In this document: one piece after another, positions 1 through 4,858 of the stretch
Layout: each line of letters begins with the position of its first letter
Position numbering within the stretch: the stretch's first letter is position 1
From: JBBQKF01 sp964549475
GTDB lineage: Bacteria > Bacillota > Clostridia > Saccharofermentanales > UBA5734
DNA: 6,307 bases
Reading direction: 5' to 3'
NCBI GenBank assembly: GCA_964549475.1
Contig: CAZJXH010000223.1
Span: 1-6,307 of the forward strand
Made by a program: the position numbers and the translations under genes
The notes under the pieces: model-generated
Databases searched by the model: none
What the model was told of the DNA's origin: nothing
Seen by the model: only the letters and a program-made list of their open reading frames with translations

Positions 1-1
1 T

Positions 2-493
2 CCATTGACACACCGCGAACCCAACTTGATCGGAGCTGCTCTGGAGAATGACAGGGTATTTTGCGAAGCGATTTGCGACGGAGTCCATGTGCATCCGGCG
101 GTTATCCGAATCCTGTATCGGATCCTCGGACCGAGACGCATGCTCCTTATAAGCGACAGCATGGCGGCAACAGGATATCCCGATGGGGAATATCTGCTTG
201 GCAATCTCAAGGTTATCGTCAAAGACCATATCGCCCATACCGAATATGGAGCGATAGCAGGAAGTACGACGAATCTGATGAATATGATGCGGAATGTGGT
301 ATCTTTCGGAATCCCGATGGAAGATGCGATTCAAATGGCGACGCTGACTCCTGCCCGAGCTGCGGGAATCGACTATGTCAAAGGGAGTATTGCGATCGGT
401 AAAAAAGCGGACCTTATATGGTGTAAAAAAGATCTGGCAATTTGCGGCGTAATCAAGGATGGAGTATCCGTCCCCGGCATTGCTTGTTCGTAA
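2..493 (+). CDS. nagA: N-acetylglucosamine-6-phosphate deacetylase, C-terminal part
   Basis: The window begins inside this gene. The frame is open from base 2, the first visible residues read PLTHREPN, and 163 codons precede a TAA stop, against a usual family length of about 380 residues. The enzyme removes acetate from GlcNAc-6-phosphate in the cytoplasm, giving glucosamine-6-phosphate for amino-sugar catabolism and cell-wall recycling. Visible family marks, counted from the first complete codon, are HREP (4-7), the substrate-binding DGVHVHP (26-32), SDSMAATG (51-58) whose Asp52 matches the catalytic Asp of the amidohydrolase fold, AGST (86-89), MATLTPARAAG (112-122), and KGSIAIGKKADLI (127-139), the return to the small beta-sandwich domain. 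The metal-ligand histidines lie upstream, outside the window. No nagB or other amino-sugar gene follows, and a strong terminator 56 bases downstream ends the unit. No frameshift is visible. Confidence 0.93.
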   Translation, partial: PLTHREPNLIGAALENDRVFCEAICDGVHVHPAVIRILYRILGPRRMLLISDSMAATGYPDGEYLLGNLKVIVKDHIAHTEYGAIAGSTTNLMNMMRNVVSFGIPMEDAIQMATLTPARAAGIDYVKGSIAIGKKADLIWCKKDLAICGVIKDGVSVPGIACS

Positions 494-548
494 TATATAA
501 ATATGTAAATGGATAATATAAAAATGAAAGCAAGTATCAGCGAACGGG

Positions 549-585
549 ATGACGGTTTAAAGCAATTTAAACCGTCATTATTTTT
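549..585 (+). terminator. Intrinsic terminator after nagA
   Basis: A 13-bp perfect stem (549-561 with 566-578) closes on a GCAA tetraloop (562-565), a stable GNRA loop. The tract TATTTTT follows immediately. The position, between the nagA stop and a strong new promoter at 615, fits rho-independent termination of the nagA transcript. The perfect symmetry would also allow a protein operator, but the T-run favours a terminator. Confidence 0.9.
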
Positions 586-614
586 AATGATTCATGATAT
601 ATTTCAAAACAGGA

Positions 615-643
615 TTGACATTAAAACTGGAAAATCGTATGAT
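615..643 (+). promoter_or_regulatory. Sigma-A promoter for panT-coaX
   Basis: A perfect -35 TTGACA (615-620), a 17-base spacer and a -10 TATGAT (638-643; one mismatch to TATAAT) predict transcription starting near base 650. This gives a leader of about 64 bases before the ATG at 714. The promoter also settles the start of the next gene: the open frame reaches back to an ATG at 594, which would lie upstream of the transcript. Confidence 0.85.
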
Positions 644-703
644 TGAGCCATCAAACAGCATTGTATCCGACCTTCTTGATTTGCAGGAAGGGGGAACAGT
701 AGC

Positions 704-710
704 AGGAGGA
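704..710 (+). promoter_or_regulatory. Ribosome binding site of panT
   Basis: AGGAGGA sits just before the ATG at 714, with four bases between AGGAGG and the start codon. It selects residue 41 of the long open frame as the true start, in agreement with the promoter position at 615-643. Confidence 0.85.
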
Positions 711-713
711 AAT

Positions 714-1415
714 ATGGAAAAAGAAAAGAAAAACAATTCTGTAGAACCATCAACAAATTTCGACACCAACAATTCATCCACCCTTCCAAATTCAGAAAAT
801 GCAGTCAACACTCGAAGCAGAACGCTCCGGCTGACTCAGCTTGCCATGCTTAGCGCCATTATCATTGTCATGGCGTTCACCCCTCTGGGTTATCTTAAAG
901 TCGGACCTTTATCCATCACTTTCTTAACTATTCCAGTAGTTCTTGGAGCGATTCTGATGAGTCCGATTGACGGGGCGATTCTGGGAGCTGTATTTGGTGC
1001 GACCAGCTTTGCCCAATGCTTCGGTCTCGATGTTTTCGGAACAACACTGTTTACAATCAGCCCGGTATATACCTTCATTCTTTGTTTCTTGCCAAGAATC
1101 CTTATTGGAATCATCAGTGGGTATGTATTAAAGGGACTTGTGAAAATACGTGTGAATCAAGCTGTTTCTTTTGCATTGTCCGCGCTTGCAGGGGCACTGA
1201 CAAATACGGTTTTCTTTGTTGGCTTTTTGCTTCTGCTTTTCGGGCAAACCGGCTACATCAAGTCTTTCGGGGATAATGTGATTGCGATTATCGGCGTTTT
1301 AGTGACAACGAACTCTCTTATTGAAGCAGTCATCTGCACGGTTATTGTGACCATTCTTGCGAAAGCGCTTACAGTCGTCTTGAAGCAGACGCGCCATTAT
1401 GATAAGAAAGTATAA
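714..1415 (+). CDS. panT: ECF transporter S component, probable pantothenate transporter PanT
   Basis: This 233-residue membrane protein has the look of ECF-type substrate-binding (S) subunits. About six hydrophobic segments occupy roughly residues 41-58, 66-84, 88-103, 108-142, 150-177 and 185-222, beginning with the motif RLTQLAMLSAIIIVMAF. S components bind a vitamin and dock onto a shared EcfA-EcfA'-EcfT energizing module; none is encoded here, so this would be a group II system using a module encoded elsewhere. The substrate is inferred from context: coaX, pantothenate kinase, follows after 69 bases in the same operon. Residues 1-38 form an unusual polar, Asn/Ser/Thr-rich cytoplasmic tail. 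The start at 714 is chosen for its AGGAGG site and because the only strong promoter (615-643) lies downstream of the longer start at 594. S-component assignment is firm; pantothenate specificity is moderately sure. Confidence 0.8.
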   Translation: MEKEKKNNSVEPSTNFDTNNSSTLPNSENAVNTRSRTLRLTQLAMLSAIIIVMAFTPLGYLKVGPLSITFLTIPVVLGAILMSPIDGAILGAVFGATSFAQCFGLDVFGTTLFTISPVYTFILCFLPRILIGIISGYVLKGLVKIRVNQAVSFALSALAGALTNTVFFVGFLLLLFGQTGYIKSFGDNVIAIIGVLVTTNSLIEAVICTVIVTILAKALTVVLKQTRHYDKKV

Positions 1416-1467
1416 TTAGAAACGACATTCCAATAGAAATAGGAAACCGCAATTCTAGCCGTAAAAC

Positions 1468-1475
1468 AAGGAGGG
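1468..1475 (+). promoter_or_regulatory. Ribosome binding site of coaX
   Basis: AAGGAGGG lies nine bases before the ATG at 1485 and fixes the coaX start. An earlier ATG at 1477 is only one base from this site and would encode three residues before a stop, so it is not the start. Confidence 0.8.
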
Positions 1476-1484
1476 TATGCTAAG

Positions 1485-2264
1485 ATGATACTTGCGATCG
1501 ATGTTGGAAATACGAATATCGTCATGGGGTGCATTGACCAGGATAAAATTTACTTTATCGCCCGGTTGGCGACTAATCATCTTAAAACAGAGGAACAATA
1601 CGCGATTGAACTCAAGAGCATTCTGGAGCTTTATGAATTTGCGCCCTCCCGTATCGACGGATCCATTATTTCATCGGTTGTACCACCCTTGACCAACATC
1701 ATGAAACAAGCCATCTTTATCATTACGAAGAAGGAACCGATGGTGGTCGGGCCAGGGGTTAAAACGGGACTGAATATCATGACGGATAATCCGGCACAAC
1801 TCGGGAGCGATCTGGTGGTTGCCGCTGTGGCGGCATTAGACCAATACAAGAAACCCATTGTTATCTTTGACATGGGCACTGCGACAACGGTTTCAGTTAT
1901 TGACGAAAAAGGGATATTCCTTGGCGGTGTCATATTTCCCGGAATCCGAATCTCCCTTGATGCATTGTCCAGTAAAACCTCGCAATTGCCGAGGATCAGT
2001 CTTGAACCTCCGAAACATGTCATTGGGCGCAATTCCATTGACAGCATGAACAGTGGGGTCACATATGGGAATGCGGCCATGATGGATGGCCTGATCGAAA
2101 GAATCGAAGAAGAGCTCGGGATGCCGGTTACAACCATTGCAACCGGCGGGCTTGCAAAATACATCGCCCCTTATTGCAAAAAAGAGGTGACATATGACGC
2201 GGACCTGATGCTGAGAGGCTTGTTCATTATTTATAGAAAGAACGACAAAACAGTGCCAAAATAG
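1485..2264 (+). CDS. coaX: Type III pantothenate kinase
   Basis: At 259 residues this is a full-length CoaX, which phosphorylates pantothenate with ATP in the first committed step of coenzyme A synthesis. It is cytoplasmic, belongs to the ASKHA fold, needs a monovalent cation, and unlike type I CoaA is not feedback-inhibited by CoA (family knowledge). Motifs seen: the first phosphate loop DVGNTN (6-11, Asp6), SSVVPPLT (63-70), PGVKTGL (90-96) in the pantothenate site, NPAQLGSDL (102-110) carrying the presumed catalytic Asp109, the second phosphate loop DMGTATT (129-135), the PGIRISLDAL segment (152-161), GRNSIDSMNSG (181-191) and the adenosine-site ATGGLA (219-224). The common GADR around the catalytic Asp is GSDL here, a form I associate with Lachnospiraceae rather than a defect. 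It sits 69 bases behind panT with no intervening terminator, so uptake and first phosphorylation are probably co-expressed. Confidence 0.96.
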   Translation: MILAIDVGNTNIVMGCIDQDKIYFIARLATNHLKTEEQYAIELKSILELYEFAPSRIDGSIISSVVPPLTNIMKQAIFIITKKEPMVVGPGVKTGLNIMTDNPAQLGSDLVVAAVAALDQYKKPIVIFDMGTATTVSVIDEKGIFLGGVIFPGIRISLDALSSKTSQLPRISLEPPKHVIGRNSIDSMNSGVTYGNAAMMDGLIERIEEELGMPVTTIATGGLAKYIAPYCKKEVTYDADLMLRGLFIIYRKNDKTVPK

Positions 2265-2314
2265 TAGAACATGGGAACGATTCTTTTCGCAAGCGAGCGC
2301 CTTGGGAATACCGC

Positions 2315-2343
2315 TTGCAATATCGTATTCGCCGTGTTATTAT
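2315..2343 (+). promoter_or_regulatory. Promoter of the FMN-riboswitch/ribU transcript
   Basis: TTGCAA (2315-2320), a 17-base spacer and TATTAT (2338-2343) give a good sigma-A promoter with a start near 2350, eight bases before helix P1 of the riboswitch. A 7-bp inverted repeat, GCAAGCG (2289-2295) with CGCTTGC (2312-2318), overlaps the -35 region. It could be a weak coaX terminator remnant or an operator, but it lacks a T-run. Confidence 0.7.
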
Positions 2344-2357
2344 CTAGCTAATAAAAT

Positions 2358-2525
2358 AATGTTTCCGGGGCAGGGTTGATATCCCTACCGGCGGTGAAGC
2401 GCACATTTGGATGGAAATTCTGAAGAATAATTTCTGATTGATCGATGCGACAAGCCCGCGAGCTGAACACAGCAGACAAGGTTAGATCCCTTGGCCGACA
2501 GTAAAGTCTGGATGGAAGGAACATT
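2358..2525 (+). ncRNA. FMN riboswitch aptamer (RFN element)
   Basis: The conserved RFN landmarks appear in order: GGGGCAGGG (2367-2375), P2 closing with CCC (2383-2385), GGCGGT (2390-2395), CCCGCGAGC (2455-2463), an arm CAAGG/CCTTG (2477-2481 with 2489-2493), and GCCGACAGTAAAGTCTGGAT (2494-2513). Helix P1 pairs 2358-2365 with 2518-2525, eight base pairs with one G-U. The aptamer binds flavin mononucleotide and normally shuts off riboflavin synthesis or uptake genes when FMN is plentiful. Here it precedes ribU, a riboflavin transporter subunit. The arm between GGCGGT and CCCGCGAG is long, about 59 bases, and can itself fold (GAAATT 2414-2419 with AATTTC 2429-2434). The 414-base gap between coaX and ribU is almost entirely this control region and its promoter. 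Confidence 0.96.
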
Positions 2526-2678
2526 GGATCAGATGATGCGAATCCGTTCGAGGTTTTTTACCTTGGACAAGCTGGATTGTGATATTTGAATTCAAATGAT
2601 GGGATCTTCTTCTCCAGACAAAGCCCTTGAAATATCAACGGCTTTTTATTTTGCTTAAAAGAGATGGAGGAGAAAGAA
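2506..2678 (+). promoter_or_regulatory. Riboswitch expression platform with alternative pairings
   Basis: Two exclusive helices can be drawn by hand. In the first, aptamer bases 2506-2512 (GTCTGGA) and 2515-2520 pair with 2613-2619 (TCCAGAC) and 2607-2612, which would break P1 and the FMN core. In the second, the same 2607-2615 strand (TTCTTCTCC) pairs with 2669-2678, the Shine-Dalgarno region just before the ribU ATG, nine pairs with one bulged A. FMN binding would therefore release the strand to cover the ribosome site and turn ribU off. Bases 2541-2578 form a further hairpin (AATCC/GGATT, GTTC/GGAC, AGGT/ACCT, TTTTT loop), and 2584-2597 is self-complementary. The pairings are visible; the switching logic is inferred. 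Confidence 0.6.
2620..2650 (+). terminator. Hairpin with T-rich tail in the ribU leader
   Basis: AAAGCC (2620-2625) pairs with GGCTTT (2640-2645), and inside it TTGA (2627-2630) pairs with TCAA (2635-2638) across a single C-C mismatch, with an AATA loop. TTATTTT follows. It is a plausible riboswitch-controlled intrinsic terminator, but its stem is only ten pairs and the T-run is interrupted. It also abuts, rather than overlaps, the alternative helix ending at 2619. It may simply be a stacked hairpin inside the Shine-Dalgarno sequestering stem. Confidence 0.55.
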
Positions 2679-3314
2679 ATGAAAAAACTCACAACAAAAC
2701 AAAAAATAAACTGGATTGCAAAGACAGGGATTCTGGGTGCAGCCGCGATTATCCTCATGATTCTTGAATTTCCGCTGCCCCTGATGCCTGCATTTTTAAA
2801 ATTCGATTTTAGCGAGATCCCGGTTCTTTTAGCCGCTTTCGCAATGGGGCCATGGAGTGCGGTCGCAGTGGAGTTTATTAAAAACGTAGCGCATTACCCT
2901 CTTTCCGGAACGGCCGGAGTCGGGGAGATTGCAAATTTTGTCATTGGCTGCTCTTTTGCCGTATCGGCGGGAATCCTATACCGGTTTCACCACAGCAAGA
3001 AAATGGCGGTCATTGCAATGGGCATGGGTACCCTGCTCATGACACTGGTCGGTTGCCTGTCCAATTATTTTGTGATGATTCCATTCTACATCAAGGTGTT
3101 CAATATGCCGATCGAAGCGATCGTCGGACTGTCAAAAGAGGCTGGAAACATGCTGGTCAAAGACTTGACCACACTGGTTGTTTTTGTCTTTGTCCCGTTC
3201 AATCTGTTCAAAGGAGCGATGGTCTCTTTTATTGTAGCGCTGATCTATAAAAGGATCAGCCCCCTGCTGCATAAGGAATATTCAGCGGGCTATAAAATAG
3301 AAAACAAGAAATAG
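2679..3314 (+). CDS. ribU: Riboflavin ECF transporter S component RibU
   Basis: This 211-residue integral membrane protein binds riboflavin outside and delivers it through a shared ECF energizing module (EcfA-EcfA'-EcfT), which is not encoded in this window. RibU hallmarks are the first segment with LPLMPAFLKFDFSEIPVLL (33-51), the downstream MGPWSAVAVEFIKNVAHY (56-73), the loop GTAGVGEIANF (77-87), and PFNLFKGAMVSF (173-184), with about six membrane spans overall. The FMN riboswitch in its leader independently confirms the substrate. The start at 2679 is chosen over an in-frame ATG at 2664 because GGAGGAG (2666-2672) lies six bases before 2679 and would be inside the gene otherwise. The length is normal for the family and no key segment is missing. 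No riboflavin biosynthesis genes are present in the window, so salvage is what this locus provides. Confidence 0.95.
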   Translation: MKKLTTKQKINWIAKTGILGAAAIILMILEFPLPLMPAFLKFDFSEIPVLLAAFAMGPWSAVAVEFIKNVAHYPLSGTAGVGEIANFVIGCSFAVSAGILYRFHHSKKMAVIAMGMGTLLMTLVGCLSNYFVMIPFYIKVFNMPIEAIVGLSKEAGNMLVKDLTTLVVFVFVPFNLFKGAMVSFIVALIYKRISPLLHKEYSAGYKIENKK

Positions 3315-3329
3315 TCTTCCAGAGGAAGA
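3315..3329 (+). other. Short hairpin directly after the ribU stop
   Basis: TCTTCC (3315-3320) and GGAAGA (3324-3329) form a perfect 6-bp stem with an AGA loop, touching the ribU stop codon. Only an irregular TCTATATTTT follows, so it may protect the 3' end or slow polymerase. The better terminator is at 3477-3516. Confidence 0.4.
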
Positions 3330-3341
3330 GCAATCTATATT

Positions 3342-3409
3342 TTCATAATGAAACAAAAGAACCGCCCCCATTTTCTATCTTCATAATGAAATAAAAGAAC
3401 CGTCCCCAT
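3342..3409 (+). repeat. Imperfect 30-base direct repeat, two copies
   Basis: Copy A (3342-3371) and copy B (3380-3409) match at 28 of 30 positions, with a period of 38 bases. Each begins with the small dyad TTCATAATGAA, continues through (C/T)AAAAGAACCG, and ends in a C-rich block, CCCCCAT or TCCCCAT. Both differences are C/T changes. The four-base CTAT before each copy is also shared, at slightly different spacing. There is no open frame in it. A GAACCGTCCCC-type core is, from memory, a dispersed intergenic repeat in some Bacillota genomes; that link is unverified. Confidence 0.8.
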
Positions 3410-3450
3410 ATTCCATTTTTTGCATTATCTTGGATAAATATTTTACTGAA

Positions 3451-3459
3451 TGTGGATAA
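3451..3459 (-). promoter_or_regulatory. Perfect DnaA-box sequence
   Basis: TGTGGATAA on the + strand is the exact complement of the consensus DnaA box TTATCCACA. A poorer relative, CTTGGATAA (3429-3437), stands 22 bases upstream in the same orientation. The sites lie in AT-rich DNA about 26 bases before the -10 at 3486. A single strong box does not make an origin; it might be a DnaA regulatory site or chance. Confidence 0.45.
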
Positions 3460-3476
3460 AATGGAAAAGAAGATCG

Positions 3477-3516
3477 TTCTGGTGTTATAATCATGTATTG
3501 TGACACCAGAATTTTT
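3477..3516 (+). terminator. Inverted repeat with T-run, probable ribU terminator
   Basis: TTCTGGTGT (3477-3485) pairs perfectly with ACACCAGAA (3503-3511), nine base pairs around a 17-base loop, and TTTTTATTT follows. It fits termination of transcripts arriving from ribU. The loop is long for a terminator and contains the TATAAT of the next promoter, so the symmetry could equally be an operator placed around the -10. Confidence 0.6.
3483..3491 (+). promoter_or_regulatory. Extended -10 promoter for the DUF2752 gene
   Basis: TGTTATAAT contains a perfect TATAAT (3486-3491) preceded by TG at the extended -10 position. The matching -35 place (3463-3468, GGAAAA) is poor, as is common for extended -10 promoters. 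Transcription would start near 3498, inside the inverted repeat 3477-3511, about 44 bases before the ATG at 3542. Confidence 0.6.
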
Positions 3517-3541
3517 ATTTACAGAGTGGGATTATATCATT

Positions 3542-4006
3542 ATGGAATATCGTCATCAGGATATCAATTATAGAAAAGACTCCAAGTGTCTGCGGATCAT
3601 GGTGGGAATCGGACTTCCTCTGGCAGGATTATTGGCGGCGTATTTATTCTGGCGTTACGACCCGTCCAAATCGGGGAATGGAATTTTCTATCTCTTTTGC
3701 CCGTTCAACAGACTGACCGGCCTTTACTGCCCGGTTTGTGGAATGACACGAGCGATTCACGAACTGCTGCATTTCAATGTCATCCAAGCTGTTCGGGACA
3801 ATGCCATCGTTGTATTGGTATTCGGCCCGGGAGCAGCCTATTATGGCTTTCGGGAGTACATCCACTATCTTTTGGACTACAGATTTTTACCGGCGCTGCA
3901 GCTCAGACACTGGATGATTGTAACGCTAAGCGCGACGGTCATATTGTTTACTGTTCTCCGCAACATTCCGATCATTCCGTTTTGTTATCTTACACCAATT
4001 GCCTGA
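3542..4006 (+). CDS. DUF2752 membrane protein (CPVCGMTR)
   Basis: This 154-residue membrane protein has no known function. Its family signature is clear: a first hydrophobic span (about 17-36), then CPFNRLTGLYCPVCGMTRA (53-71) with cysteines 53, 63 and 66 and Arg70, then a helix with LLHFNVIQAVRDN (75-87), and two or three further hydrophobic segments (about 88-106 and 124-140). This layout, CPxCGxTRA followed by an LL...A...N pattern, is that of DUF2752. The paired cysteines suggest metal or redox chemistry, which is inference only. The ATG at 3542 has a weak site, GAGTGGGA (3524-3531); an in-frame GTG at 3500 would start almost at the transcript's first base inside the hairpin and is less likely. 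Its 3' end overlaps that of another, divergent DUF2752 gene on the opposite strand by 17 bases. Confidence 0.85.
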   Translation: MEYRHQDINYRKDSKCLRIMVGIGLPLAGLLAAYLFWRYDPSKSGNGIFYLFCPFNRLTGLYCPVCGMTRAIHELLHFNVIQAVRDNAIVVLVFGPGAAYYGFREYIHYLLDYRFLPALQLRHWMIVTLSATVILFTVLRNIPIIPFCYLTPIA

Positions 4007-4454
4007 TAAAAAAGAGCGCCCGTCCCAATACCGAATGATCATCATAGATCATCGGCTCCAGGTTTGGAAAATATAGAATCATCCGGACAATATAGACCAG
4101 AATCATGCATACGCCGAAAACAATAAAGAAGGGGGTGCATTTTTTAATGGTTGTTTTTTTCAGTACAATCAGCATTGCAAACAACAGCGAGAACGGCCAG
4201 ACAAGAAAAACCATGGGATTATAATGAAACGCTCCTGCCAGATCAAGCCGCAAAAGGGCGTATGTCGCCCTGGTCAATCCACATCCGGGACAGGGAAGTC
4301 CTGTAATGGTACGAAGAACGCAGGTCGAGTCCGTAAGGACAAGACTGAAAATGCAGAAAGCAATCAGAGCAAAAACAAGCGTACGATACTCGTGTACCGT
4401 ACGCCTGAATTCTATAAATATTTTCTTCCATCGCAAAGAGGATACTTCGGACAT
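3990..4454 (-). CDS. DUF2752 membrane protein (CPGCGLTR)
   Basis: This second DUF2752 protein is also 154 residues. After a basic N-terminus and a first span (about 25-41) comes CVLRTITGLPCPGCGLTRA (45-63), with cysteines 45, 55 and 58 and Arg62, then LLRLDLAGAFHYNP (67-80) and spans at about 82-98 and 108-128. Outside the signature it is little like the + strand DUF2752 protein, so the pair is not a recent duplication. The ATG follows the DUF4234 stop by only three bases with no strong ribosome site of its own, which points to translational coupling in a two-gene operon. Its last codons overlap the converging + strand gene, and no clear terminator separates them. Function is unknown; a membrane role in cell-envelope biology is a guess from topology. 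Confidence 0.86.
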   Translation of the reverse strand: MSEVSSLRWKKIFIEFRRTVHEYRTLVFALIAFCIFSLVLTDSTCVLRTITGLPCPGCGLTRATYALLRLDLAGAFHYNPMVFLVWPFSLLFAMLIVLKKTTIKKCTPFFIVFGVCMILVYIVRMILYFPNLEPMIYDDHSVLGRALFFIRQLV

Positions 4455-4457
4455 CTC

Positions 4458-4811
4458 TTAGGTTCTTTCCCAGACTTCGTTCAATCCGCTTTGAACCTGA
4501 TACAGGAAAACAAAGAAACCAACACCGATCAAGCTTAAAACAAGCCATAAAACGAAATTCTTATTCGCAGGAAGTCCAACTCTCGAACGAATGTCAAAGA
4601 TTCCCTCATCAAGCTTATACATTCCCACATAAATCAACGGGAAACAAAGCAGACCCAACAGGAAATAAAGGGGGGCTGAGATTCTCTCTTCATTTAGCGC
4701 ATGGTTGACTTCCTCGGACACCTTGAAAAGCCAATAGATTTCATAAATTCCGCATGTGATGAAACTAAGCAGAATGACAGCAATAGGTGAACGAACTTTT
4801 CCTTTGTACAT
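4458..4811 (-). CDS. DUF4234 membrane protein
   Basis: This 117-residue membrane protein matches the DUF4234 pattern: an N-terminal R-S-P (7-9) followed by a span with SFITCGIYEIYWLFK (16-30), a second span at about 46-66, a third at about 86-106, and the C-terminal QVQSGLNEVW (105-114), resembling the Q..LN..W ending of the family. The function is not known. The start is well supported: GAGGAGGA (4818-4825 on the + strand) lies six bases upstream of the ATG. It is the first gene of a tight operon with the DUF2752 gene beginning three bases after its stop, which suggests the two membrane proteins act together. A possible promoter lies at 4829-4858. It is separated from the upstream GNAT gene by 142 bases. 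Confidence 0.82.
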   Translation of the reverse strand: MYKGKVRSPIAVILLSFITCGIYEIYWLFKVSEEVNHALNEERISAPLYFLLGLLCFPLIYVGMYKLDEGIFDIRSRVGLPANKNFVLWLVLSLIGVGFFVFLYQVQSGLNEVWERT

Positions 4812-4828
4812 AAAAAATCCTCCTCTAA

Positions 4829-4858
4829 ATCATAATTTGTGAACAAGAACAACTACAA
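4829..4858 (-). promoter_or_regulatory. Possible promoter of the DUF4234-DUF2752 operon
   Basis: Read on the - strand, TATGAT (+ strand 4829-4834) is a good -10, and TTGTAG (4853-4858) sits 18 bases upstream as a poor -35. Transcription would start within a few bases of the ribosome binding site, giving a very short leader. The region is AT-rich, so chance matches are easy. Confidence 0.4.

Noticed and set aside
594..713. Longer start for the PanT-like gene at ATG 594
   Set aside because: It lies upstream of the strong promoter at 615-643 and has no ribosome site, while ATG 714 has AGGAGG.
1477..1488. Three-codon leader ORF (ATG CTA AGA TGA) overlapping the coaX start
   Set aside because: It is one base from the Shine-Dalgarno, too close for initiation, and its codons show no regulatory pattern.
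1631..2164. Long open frame on the - strand inside coaX
   Set aside because: It is a shadow of coaX; the translation shows no recognisable domain and coaX motifs fill the + strand frame.
2664..2678. Earlier in-frame ATG for ribU at 2664
   Set aside because: The GGAGGAG ribosome site falls after it and is correctly spaced for ATG 2679.
3342..3409. CRISPR array
   Set aside because: Only two units with an eight-base gap, no spacers of typical size and no cas genes.
3500..3541. GTG start for the + strand DUF2752 gene at 3500
   Set aside because: It lies in the hairpin loop, within a few bases of the predicted transcript start, with no ribosome site; ATG 3542 gives a normal family length.
4034..4051. 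Dyad ATGATC...GATCAT in the - strand DUF2752 gene as a terminator for the converging + strand gene
   Set aside because: Only 6 bp, AT-rich, with no following T-run; it is explained by coding sequence.
3990..4454. Recent inverted duplication of the DUF2752 gene
   Set aside because: Apart from the CPxCGxTR signature the two proteins differ widely, so they are old paralogues or separate subfamilies.
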